A stretch of DNA of 39,086 nucleotides, taken from contig JBBIWA010000054.1 of assembly GCA_037439425.1 (NCBI GenBank), positions 1 through 39,086 of the forward strand, in the 5' to 3' direction. The translations under genes and the position numbers were made by a program. This DNA comes from JBBIWA01 sp037439425 (lineage in GTDB: Bacteria; Acidobacteriota; Blastocatellia; RBC074). The notes under the pieces were generated by a model. That model saw only the letters and a program-made list of their open reading frames with translations, did not search any database and was not told where the DNA came from. Shown here one piece after another: positions 24,423-32,176 of the stretch. Position 1 is the first letter of the stretch. Each line of letters opens with the position of its first letter.

Positions 24423-26537
24423 TTACTGTTTACTACCACGCAGATGCTGCTGCAGCCTTGGATCATCAGCCGAAACAGCACAGCGGAACCCGATTAACCA
24501 GCTCCGATTTCTTTTCTCTGCTGCACTGAACTCCGGCTCATGAAACAGCCGGCTCGTAGTTCTTGCATCACTGGCTCTGAAGCTGTCGCCGCGCACCACG
24601 CGGTGCCTTGCTCCGAAGTTTGGATCTGCAGTTTGGTTGCCTGGGTAAGGTTGATAAAATGCATCTACCCATTCGGCTACGTTCCCAATCAAGTCGTGCA
24701 CGCCATAAGCGCTCACACCATTGGCGTACTGCCCTACTGGTGTCGGATGTTGCGATCCGAGATTGGCGCGGCTCGGGTCAGGGCTATTGCCCCAGGGCCA
24801 GCGCCGTTTGCTTTGCGTGGCTGGATCCCAGGAGGCAGCCTTCTCCCATTCCGCTTCAGTAGGCAATCGTTTGCCTGCCCATTTCGCATAAGCATCTGCT
24901 TCTGACCAGCTGACGCCAACCACTGGCGAGTTGGGATTATTTTCAGCGTATTGCTCATCCCACCAGGGGTTGGCTGGCGGTCTGCGGCCAGTTGCTTCGC
25001 AGAACTTTCGGTATTGTGCATTGGTGACTTCGAACTTATCAATGTAATAATCCGGCAGCGTGACCCTGTGCGCGGGCCTTTCATTAGGTTGATGGTTGTC
25101 CACCCCCATCACAAACTCGCCCGCTGGAATGAGCACCATCAGACCCTGATAGTCTATCTCTTTCGGCAGAGAAACAATCGTGGCTTCAGTGGGTGTCATC
25201 TGAGCGATGATGGAGCGCGTTTCGCCGTCCTGGGCGCTGACGGAGGTATTGAAGTCGGGACAACAGCTATGCGAGACCCGGACGAGCCTTTTGCCAGCTT
25301 TGAGCTCGGAGACTTTGATGGTCCCGTCTGCCGCAGTGACTCCCCGGCGGATGTTATCAACATAAACATCGCTGCCAGGCGGCGCGCCGCGAATGACCAG
25401 CGTAAATCCTGGGCTGGGTAGGAGCACGTAAAACAGCACGAAGGCCACGGCGGCGAGAAAGACTGCGCTGCCGCCTGCCCACCAGACCCACCTGGGAATG
25501 CGGGATTCAGCTACTGCTGCACGCGCGGGAGCTTTCTCTGTATAGCCACGCGGCGGGGCTGGTTGCCTCACCGTTTGATCCATCAGGATCGTGTCGCGAG
25601 GCTGACTGCTGCTCAACATCTCGATAGGCTGGGTAGCCAGTTCATCTACTAGCAGTTCGGTCTCAGAACCGCTTAAGCCCTGCGTGGGAACATTGCGTCC
25701 CGCTTCCAAATCGCGCCTGGTCTCGGCGGCATCGCGATATCTTTCATTGACGTCTTTAGCCATCATCCCCTCGATTACCTGGGCAAGCAGTTTAGGAATG
25801 CTCGGATCAATCTCGTTGAGATTTGGAGCTCTGCGTGTCAAATCAACGTGCCATCTGAGCCAGCGCTCAGCCACACCATTTGATGGCCCATTATAAACCT
25901 CCGGGAAGGCCTGGCGAAAGCGAGTTTCACCAAGCAGCATTTCATAAGCCAGTATCCCCGCCGCATAAATGTCGCGTTGTTGTTTGCTGCCGCCTCGCCC
26001 TAGAGCTGGATCGATCACCTCCGGGGCAGCATATCTGGCCGTTGCCACCGGCGCCAGCTGGGAGCTGTGAGTCGCGTACTCGGCAATGCCAAAATCGGTG
26101 ATGTGAGCATTTCCTTCCTGATCGATCAGGATGTTGCCGGGTTTGAGATCGCGATGCACGATGCCGCAGCGATGAATCGCTTCCAGTCCTGAGAGGATCT
26201 GATCCAACAGCTCGACGACACGATCCAGCGGCAGCGCGCCTTGTTGCAGCAACTGGCTCAGCGGCTGCCCCTCGATGTAGTCCATCACCAGATAGAGCTG
26301 GTCTCGCCACACCAGCGCATCTCTGACCATCACCAGGTTGGGATGAGGCGGAAGCCGCGCAAGCAGCTCGGCTTCTTGCTCGAACCGGCGCTGGATCTGC
26401 GGGTCGTTGGCCAGTTCAGCGCGAATCTCTTTGAGAGCGACATATTTTTTGAACTGCGGGTGCAGCGCCTTGTAAACGGCGCCCATCCCGCCGCGTCCGA
26501 TCTCTTCAATGACCTCGTATTTGTCAATCTTCTCCAT
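24423..26537 (-). CDS. Membrane Ser/Thr kinase with extracellular PEGA and FGE-fold domains
   Basis: A 704-residue receptor-like kinase. Residues 1-275 form a protein kinase with IGRGGMGAVYKA, Lys41 (VALKEIRAE), HRDLKPGN (Asp130) and DFGIAEY intact. A disordered Thr/Gln-rich linker follows (about 290-345), then one transmembrane helix (about 350-372, VWWAGGSAVFLAAVAFVLFY), a PEGA domain (about 378-440) and an FGE/sulfatase-modifying-factor fold (about 465-690: IPAGEFVMGVDNHQPNERPA, RLPTEAEWEKAA). The Cys pair needed by formylglycine-generating enzyme is absent (GDSFRASDARTTSRLF), so the outer domain is probably a binding module. The start follows the caspase stop by 12 bases, without a good ribosome-binding site; coupling is likely. 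Confidence 0.88.
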   Translation of the reverse strand: MEKIDKYEVIEEIGRGGMGAVYKALHPQFKKYVALKEIRAELANDPQIQRRFEQEAELLARLPPHPNLVMVRDALVWRDQLYLVMDYIEGQPLSQLLQQGALPLDRVVELLDQILSGLEAIHRCGIVHRDLKPGNILIDQEGNAHITDFGIAEYATHSSQLAPVATARYAAPEVIDPALGRGGSKQQRDIYAAGILAYEMLLGETRFRQAFPEVYNGPSNGVAERWLRWHVDLTRRAPNLNEIDPSIPKLLAQVIEGMMAKDVNERYRDAAETRRDLEAGRNVPTQGLSGSETELLVDELATQPIEMLSSSQPRDTILMDQTVRQPAPPRGYTEKAPARAAVAESRIPRWVWWAGGSAVFLAAVAFVLFYVLLPSPGFTLVIRGAPPGSDVYVDNIRRGVTAADGTIKVSELKAGKRLVRVSHSCCPDFNTSVSAQDGETRSIIAQMTPTEATIVSLPKEIDYQGLMVLIPAGEFVMGVDNHQPNERPAHRVTLPDYYIDKFEVTNAQYRKFCEATGRRPPANPWWDEQYAENNPNSPVVGVSWSEADAYAKWAGKRLPTEAEWEKAASWDPATQSKRRWPWGNSPDPSRANLGSQHPTPVGQYANGVSAYGVHDLIGNVAEWVDAFYQPYPGNQTADPNFGARHRVVRGDSFRASDARTTSRLFHEPEFSAAEKRNRSWLIGFRCAVSADDPRLQQHLRGSKQ

Positions 26538-26549
26538 GAAGGTTTATTG

Positions 26550-28607
26550 TCAGGGGCGCTTCAAGCTGGGCGCCCGGCGATTGGCCCTTTCACAAACGCT
26601 CTCTTTGCGCCGGCTCACTGCCTCCCGATCGAGAGTCTGGGGCTCAAGCTGCAAATAGGTGTTGAAGGCGGCGCAAGCTTTGTCGTAGAGGCGATTGGCT
26701 TCATAAATCAGCCCTAGCTCAGCATAGGCCAGGCTGTAGCCGGGAGTAAAGCGCAATAACTCCAGCAGCTCTCTTTCCGCTTCAGCATATCGTGCTTGCT
26801 CGCGGTAGAGGCGCGCCAGATGCCAGCGTAGATAAGGGTAGCGCGGGTCTAACTGGACCGCTGTTTGGAGCTCGCGCTCGGATTTGTCTCTCTGGCCGCG
26901 CGCGTAATGGAGCAAGCCCAAGTGGAAGCGCGGCAGCGACCATTGCGGCGCAAGCTGCGCAGCGCGGGTGAAGGACTCGCGCGCCTTATCATTTTTCCCT
27001 CTGGCTTCGTAGGCCACTCCCAGCGCATTATAAGCGTGAGCGGCTTTCGGATCGAGCGAGATGGACTGCTCAAGCAGCGCAATTGCCGCTTCAGGCTTGC
27101 TCTCTACGATCAGCGCCCGGCCCTCACAAAATAGTCGCCTGGCCTCAAGCTGTGGATCGGCCGGGCTGAGCGATTTGAGATAGGTAAAGGCCTGCGCTGC
27201 GCGATGAAACATGTCCCGTCTGAGTTGCGAAATGGGTGCGTGGATATAGTTGTTAATCGCCTGTTGACCGATCTCTTCGAGCGCGCGGCTGAGAGCGATT
27301 TCAAGGCTGGCGCGCTGCGGTTCAGCCGGCGTTTCGCGAATCAATTGCTGAAAGAGCGTCCACGCGCCGCCCGGTTCCAGCACCATCTGCCGGTCAATGG
27401 CCTGCCGGATCTGCGCCACCAGTGGCGAACTGCGGCTTGCGGCGCGTTCCGGCAAGATGGCTCTCAGGTCGAGAATCGTTCGGGCTGCGGCGAGAGCTAT
27501 CGTCTGGGTGAACGCCTCGGCGTTGGGCGGATCAATCGAGACTTCGTGGCTGCCCGAACGTATTCCTTCGATCACCAGCACTCCACTGGGCCGGATGCGC
27601 CCGCGATAGGCGTTGTTGAGATAGACTTCGCTGCCCGGAGTGCCGTGCACTTCCAGCACTACCAGCTGCGAGGCGGCGATCAATGAATCGCGCGCTGGCT
27701 CGGCCCTTAGCACAGCGAGCGGCAGGCGTGGCTCGACGCTTCCGGCAGCGCGTGGATGTTGCAGCGCCTGGGTCTCTTCCGGCACGACGCGGGATAAGTA
27801 GTCGAGCAACTCCGCGGCTCGCACCATTCCATCCTGATCACTATCAGCTTTACCCCTCAGCCCTTGCAGCAAGAAGTAGGTGAAGACTCCGTGGCCGCCA
27901 CCCCAGCGCGGATCCTCAAAGCTCCGTTCAGTGGCGCGCGAGCCCAAGAGGCGGAACACTCCTGCGCCGCTTTTGCCGACTTCTTCCAGATAGCGATTAA
28001 CCAGCATCTGCTGCTCAGCATTGCGCGCAGCCCAGCCCAGACGCCCAGCGTGACAGGCGTCAGCCATTAAGATGATCGTTCGGGCTTTAATTCTCTCGGT
28101 GATGATGCGATCAACTTCGGCAATCGGCAGCGCCGTGGCATAGAGGTTTTGCGGATCGGCATCATACGGAAGCAAGTACCCGTCGCGCTCACCTTCGACC
28201 ACCCCATGCCCGGCGAAAAAGATGTAGGCGACATCGCCCGGTTCAGCCGAGCGCGGCAACCAGGTGCCCATCGCCGTACGTATGGCCGAGAGGGTCGCTT
28301 CCTGGTTGACCAGCAACTTGAGCTGGTTTGAAGGAAAACCGCCCCCGTAAGGACTGCGCAGGAAGGCGGCAAATTCCTGGGCATCACGATGCGCAAAACG
28401 CAATTGCTGGTCGGGCGATAAGTTTTGATAGCTTGACACGCCGATGACGACTGCCCAGAGCCTGCCCCGACCGTCAAGCGCGGCTCCACTGCGAACGGTC
28501 GTCAATCCACGATCGCTTTGTGGCCTCTGTTGATAGTTATCTGCCCAGCCGCTGGCGATCAGAGAGACCACCAGCCAGATCGCTGCAAATCTCTGCTTCC
28601 AAGTCAT
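26550..28607 (-). CDS. Exported caspase-fold (C14) protease with EF-hand loop, PEGA domain and TPRs
   Basis: The first gene of the operon, 685 residues. Residues 1-23 are a signal peptide (QRFAAIWLVVSLIASGWA). The caspase fold follows: WAVVIGVSSYQN, His134 in FFAGHGVVEGE, Cys185 in MADACHAGRLG, so both dyad residues are present. At residue 255 a canonical EF-hand loop DSDQDGMVRAAEL precedes the last part of the catalytic domain. A PEGA domain (about 325-385) matches the one in the kinase. TPRs fill about 460-660 (e.g. AYNALGVAYEARGKNDKARE, then YPYLRWHLARLYREQARYAE). It probably cleaves after Arg/Lys, as metacaspases do, but that is inference. No good ribosome-binding site precedes the ATG; a promoter is predicted at 28678-28704. 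Confidence 0.88.
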   Translation of the reverse strand: MTWKQRFAAIWLVVSLIASGWADNYQQRPQSDRGLTTVRSGAALDGRGRLWAVVIGVSSYQNLSPDQQLRFAHRDAQEFAAFLRSPYGGGFPSNQLKLLVNQEATLSAIRTAMGTWLPRSAEPGDVAYIFFAGHGVVEGERDGYLLPYDADPQNLYATALPIAEVDRIITERIKARTIILMADACHAGRLGWAARNAEQQMLVNRYLEEVGKSGAGVFRLLGSRATERSFEDPRWGGGHGVFTYFLLQGLRGKADSDQDGMVRAAELLDYLSRVVPEETQALQHPRAAGSVEPRLPLAVLRAEPARDSLIAASQLVVLEVHGTPGSEVYLNNAYRGRIRPSGVLVIEGIRSGSHEVSIDPPNAEAFTQTIALAAARTILDLRAILPERAASRSSPLVAQIRQAIDRQMVLEPGGAWTLFQQLIRETPAEPQRASLEIALSRALEEIGQQAINNYIHAPISQLRRDMFHRAAQAFTYLKSLSPADPQLEARRLFCEGRALIVESKPEAAIALLEQSISLDPKAAHAYNALGVAYEARGKNDKARESFTRAAQLAPQWSLPRFHLGLLHYARGQRDKSERELQTAVQLDPRYPYLRWHLARLYREQARYAEAERELLELLRFTPGYSLAYAELGLIYEANRLYDKACAAFNTYLQLEPQTLDREAVSRRKESVCERANRRAPSLKRP

Positions 28608-28677
28608 GGCTTATCATCCGGACGATTGCTTCTACACCTTGAATTGGTTTTTCAATCGGAGCACTTTGATCATTAGA

Positions 28678-28704
28678 TTTATAGCGAACCCGCGAAATTG
28701 TCAA
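28678..28704 (-). promoter_or_regulatory. Putative sigma70-type promoter of the caspase-kinase operon
   Basis: On the minus strand, TTGACA (28704-28699) and TATAAA (28683-28678) are separated by 15 bases, slightly short of the 17-base optimum. It ends about 70 bases before the ATG at 28607, in the only AT-rich spot of the gap. Confidence 0.45.
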
Positions 28705-28881
28705 ACTCCGCTACGGCTCGGCCCATGAGACGCCTCTCATCCTGGAAAGAGTTGCTCAGCCCTCGGAGAGAAAGCCAGGATGAAGGCGTTGCTGAAGTGC
28801 GCTGCGAAATGTGGAGAGCAGCATTAGCCAGCAGCAGATGCTCTCCTCTCTTCAGAAGCTATTTCGGACAGGGTTTCAAGT

Positions 28882-29700
28882 TCAGGTAGTGTCGCTCAAC
28901 TCACGCTTCGCCCATTTTGGAGCGAGATTTTCAAAATTAGTCCCCAGTCGGAGATAAATATCGTGCGAGAAGCCAAGCAGATCAAGGATGCGTTTTTGTA
29001 ACTAGTTGAGTGGAGCCATCCGGGTAACCGTTTGGCCCTGCTCGTCTCTGGCGACTACCAGACCCAAGCCCTCAAAAGCTTCCAACATCTTCTCACTCCT
29101 CGCCCCCCTGGGGCGCGCGAGAGGCTTGTCCGGCATACACCCCCTTGATCTGACGCTCGCTCCCAGTTTCGACTGCGGCCAGGCAAGCGGCAGGCGACGA
29201 ATTGGTACACGCACAACAACCGCAAGGCGATCACCAGTAGAGGGATCAATCCCACCTCTCGCCTATCGTCTCCCAGATACAACGGCGTGAGCGAGTGCTG
29301 GCGACCTTTCAAGCGGCCCAAACTGCCCTCGATGATCTGCTGATCGCGGTAGGCCAGCACCGCTTGCGCCAACGATAGTTGCTCAAGCGCGATCGTTGGT
29401 CGCATAGAAACTCCAACCCAGTTGTTGCTGCGCCCGGCGCGGCCCGATCCGGTTCGCCTTTCACCTGGCGCTCTGCTTGGCCCTCTTGCCGTGCCGGGTG
29501 ACCCTTCCAGGCTCGCACCTGACGCTCTTTGATCGTCGTCTCGATCCGGTAAGTGACGGTCCCTGCTACCTTGCAACTCCGCCGCCATTGCTTCAGCATC
29601 AAGGCGTTTCTTGCCTTGCTTGCGTTGGTTGAGCGCCAGCAGTTCGCCGTGCGCGCGCGATAGCCTCGACGAGTTTCTTGGCCCTGCTCTCAGCGCAAGG
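28882..29700 (-). pseudogene. Decayed IS1634-like DDE transposase, C-terminal two-thirds
   Basis: On the minus strand, pieces in different frames read AESRAKKLVEAIARARR, LALNQRKQGKKRLDAEAMA, TYRIETTIKERQVRAWKG, ALEQLSLAQAVLAYRDQQII, GSLGRLKGRQHSLTPLYLGD, LIPLLVIALRLLCVYQFV and RMAPLN-stop-LQKRILDLLGFS. The order and the E-x6-K pattern match IS1634-type transposases as I remember them. At least two frameshifts and an in-frame amber stop destroy the gene. The region upstream to 28607 contains no other gene. Confidence 0.6.
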
Positions 29701-30010
29701 GGGCAAGCTCGTGAAAGAGACTCTCACTGGTGTCGGCGCTCTCCACCGAACATCTGGCCGACGACGCGCGTGGGCCACGCTACGGACGCAAGTAGATGAG
29801 CACGAGCAAGACCTCCTCGGGCGGGAGAGAGGCAGGCGTTTAGCTCCACCTCCCACAGCACGTTACGATCAGGCCTGCTGCCGCGCGGGCCCCTCTTGCG
29901 CCTCTTCACCAGGCGCGGGCCATAACAACTGCCAAAGGTTCACCCAATGCCTTGACGGTCAGGCCTGTCAGGGCGCGCAATCTCCCAGGTCTCAGCTTGT
30001 CGATCTGTTT
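29700..30010 (-). pseudogene. Decayed HTH N-terminal transposase fragment adjoining the IS1634-like relic
   Basis: Minus-strand pieces read LRPGRLRALTGLTVKALG, then LPPEEVLLVLIYLR and VVGQMFG...SADTSESLFHELAPLR, in shifted frames. The LPxEExLLxLIYLR and VxxxFGVS pattern resembles the HTH_Tnp_4 N-terminus of IS5-group elements. It is not the normal N-terminus of the IS1634-like relic, so two different transposases may be joined here. From about 30010 to 30236 nothing recognisable remains. Confidence 0.4.
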
Positions 30011-30236
30011 CAGTGTTATGCACCCAATATGCCACAATTGCTCTTATTCTTCGGAGCATCCAATCACAATGCCAATTGCGAGCCATATCAAAGCTCGTTC
30101 CCGCCCAGCCGTTGTCATCGCCCGCTGGTAGCGGTATGATGCCAGGCGAATCGCAGGGTGGTGAAGGCTCTTAGGACTGTCCCTGACTGATCGTTCTGTT
30201 CACATTTTTATCCAGCCCCCTATCCTAAGCAGCTCT

Positions 30237-31754
30237 ATGTCAACCATCAACGCAGCTCAGGCAGAACCTCCATTGATCCTGGCGCTTGACGTCGGCACTT
30301 CCTCGGTGCGCAGTGTCCTTTACGATGCGCTCGGCCGCGCAATAGAGGGTGCTGAAAGCCGCACCGCATATGAGATGCAGGCGACACCGGATGGCGGGGT
30401 CGAGATGGATGCCGACCAGCTGCTGCTCATCACCTGCCAGAACCTGGATGCCTTACTGCGAGATGCAAGTGACCTGGCACCGGAAATTGGCGGTGTAGGA
30501 ATGTGTACCTTCTGGCACAGTCTGCTAGGGATTAACAACCAGGGGCAGGCCATCACTCCAATCTATAACTGGAATGATACGCGCAGCGCAGCCGAAGCGG
30601 CCAAACTTGCCGAGCGTTTCGGCAAGGAGTGGATTCACTCCCGCACCGGAACAGTGCCACATGCCAGCTACTACCCGGCGAAAATTCTCTGGCTGAGGCG
30701 CACTGATCCAGCGCTTTACCGGCGCGTCTCGCGCTGGGTCTCGTTTGGCGAGTACCTCTATCTCAAGCTCTTCGGGCGCACCTTCTGCAGCATCTCCATG
30801 GCTTCAGGCACGGGACTGTTCAATCCCAACACCTGCGCCTGGGATGAAGAGATGCTCAAAGCTGTGGGCATTGAACCGGGCGAACTCTCTCCGCTGGGTG
30901 AAGACAATGAATATCTAACGGGGTTGCGCCGTCCATACGCCGAACGATGGCCAGCGCTAGCGCAACTCCCCTGGCTGCCAGCCTATGGTGACGGCGCGTG
31001 CAGCAATATTGGTTCAGGGTGCGTGACGGCTAACCTGATTGCGCTGATGGTGGGCACTTCGGGAGCGATGCGCATTTGCTGGCCGGCCCAGTCAGTCCGC
31101 ATTCCGCCCGGGCTGTGGTGCTATCGCGCTAATAGCCGCTACGTGGTGATGGGCGGCGCGCTCTCCAATGGCGGCAATGTCTATTCCTGGTGCCAGCAAA
31201 CGCTGCGGCTTGACTCTGACGAGCTTGAGAAACAACTAGCCGAACTGGAGGCCGATGGGCACGCTCTGACGGTGTTGCCATTCTTTTCAGGCGAGCGGAG
31301 CACGGGCTGGGCCGACTATGCGCGAGCCACCATAACAGGGATCAGTCTGAGCACTCAGCCGGTGGAGATTCTGCGCGCCATGCTGGAAGCGGTTGCTTAT
31401 CGTTTCGCCGCCATCTATGATCTGCTGCATGCAGAAGTGCCCGAAAGCAACCGGATTGTTGCTTCCGGCGGTGGCATTCTTAATTCACCCGTCTGGACGC
31501 AAATGATGGCTGATGTGATCGGCGTGCCCGTAGTCGCTTCCGCCGTGTCTGAGGCCTCCAGTCGTGGCGCAGCACTGCTTGCGCTTCAGGCGCTCGGATA
31601 CATCTCAGACCTCAGCGCAGTGCCAGCTCCACTTGGGGCCATCTACCATCCCGACTTCAGAAACCACGAGCGGTATCGGCGCGGACGCAAGCGACAACAG
31701 CGCCTCTACGAAAGAGTGGTCGCAGCCGGTCCGGATTTGTTGGACATAGCATAA
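30237..31754 (+). CDS. FGGY-family carbohydrate kinase, gluconokinase-like
   Basis: A 505-residue cytosolic sugar kinase. The ATP-binding N-terminus LALDVGTSSVRSVLYDALG, the central GVGMCTFWHSLLGIN, IGSGCVTANLIALMVGTSGA and the C-terminal VASGGGILNSPVWTQMMADV are FGGY signatures. The overall length, and the neighbouring transaldolase and glucose-6-phosphate isomerase remains (pentose-phosphate genes), favour gluconate, but xylulose or another pentose cannot be excluded. The ATG at 30237 has only a weak AAGCAG upstream. The upstream 1.6 kb is transposon debris. Confidence 0.82.
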   Translation: MSTINAAQAEPPLILALDVGTSSVRSVLYDALGRAIEGAESRTAYEMQATPDGGVEMDADQLLLITCQNLDALLRDASDLAPEIGGVGMCTFWHSLLGINNQGQAITPIYNWNDTRSAAEAAKLAERFGKEWIHSRTGTVPHASYYPAKILWLRRTDPALYRRVSRWVSFGEYLYLKLFGRTFCSISMASGTGLFNPNTCAWDEEMLKAVGIEPGELSPLGEDNEYLTGLRRPYAERWPALAQLPWLPAYGDGACSNIGSGCVTANLIALMVGTSGAMRICWPAQSVRIPPGLWCYRANSRYVVMGGALSNGGNVYSWCQQTLRLDSDELEKQLAELEADGHALTVLPFFSGERSTGWADYARATITGISLSTQPVEILRAMLEAVAYRFAAIYDLLHAEVPESNRIVASGGGILNSPVWTQMMADVIGVPVVASAVSEASSRGAALLALQALGYISDLSAVPAPLGAIYHPDFRNHERYRRGRKRQQRLYERVVAAGPDLLDIA

Positions 31755-31817
31755 CCGAAGCACGTTAGAATGTTGCTCTGTTACCTCTTCCAATGTGCAA
31801 ACGTGCAGCCGCACTTA

Positions 31818-32095
31818 ATCGCCCGAAGGTGATGCTAATAGTCACGCTGATCTTTAGTACAGGAGACTTACGAGCAGGTAGCTGCAGGCAGGTCTGCGGC
31901 TATCTAGAGCAAAGAGTCGCTGCTGGGCAATTGATTGACCCTATCGCTTCCGCTCGCCAGCATCTTTGTCAGTCGCATTGACACAGCGCTTGACCACCAG
32001 CTTGAATACCGCATCCGGCACTCAAAGGGTGAAGCGGAGAAGGCACCGGAAGGCAGCGCTGCGATTGCTAATACCAAGTTGATCTATCTTTTCTA
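31818..32095 (+). pseudogene. tal: Transaldolase remnant, frameshifted and deleted
   Basis: In one frame RPKVM is joined directly to VTLIFS, then CGYLEQRVAAGQLIDPIASA. After a frameshift the next frame gives LASIFVSRIDTALDHQLEYR and GSAAIANTKLIYLF. In transaldolases these blocks occur in the order NVTLIFS, GLExRVAAGxxIDxIASVAS, FFVSRIDT and AIANAKLAY. The N-terminus, the Schiff-base Lys region and the C-terminus are absent. The remnant ends where a repeat begins at 32099. The frame of the next gene is different, so no fused protein can be made. In many bacteria transaldolase is fused N-terminal to this type of isomerase. Confidence 0.75.
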
Positions 32096-32098
32096 TCT

Positions 32099-32176
32099 TT
32101 GTCGGTTGTCAGTCGTTATTTGCAACGGACAACGGACAACAAACAAGGGACAACGGACAAATGACAAAAGACAACG
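32099..32176. repeat. Short GGACAAC-type repeat cluster around the isomerase start codon
   Basis: Repeated AACGGACAAC, AAGGGACAACGGACAA and ATGACAAAAGACAACG units surround the ATG at 32161, preceded by a partly complementary GGTTGTCAGTCGTT. It is simple, filler-like sequence. It replaces the expected end of transaldolase and the linker to the isomerase domain. Confidence 0.7.

Noticed and set aside
24423..26537. FGE-fold region read as a sulfatase-activating enzyme
   Set aside because: The catalytic Cys pair is absent and no sulfatase is nearby.
20006..28607. Operon considered as a phage or toxin-antitoxin locus
   Set aside because: No integrase, structural genes or small antitoxin partner; all proteins are exported or membrane-anchored.
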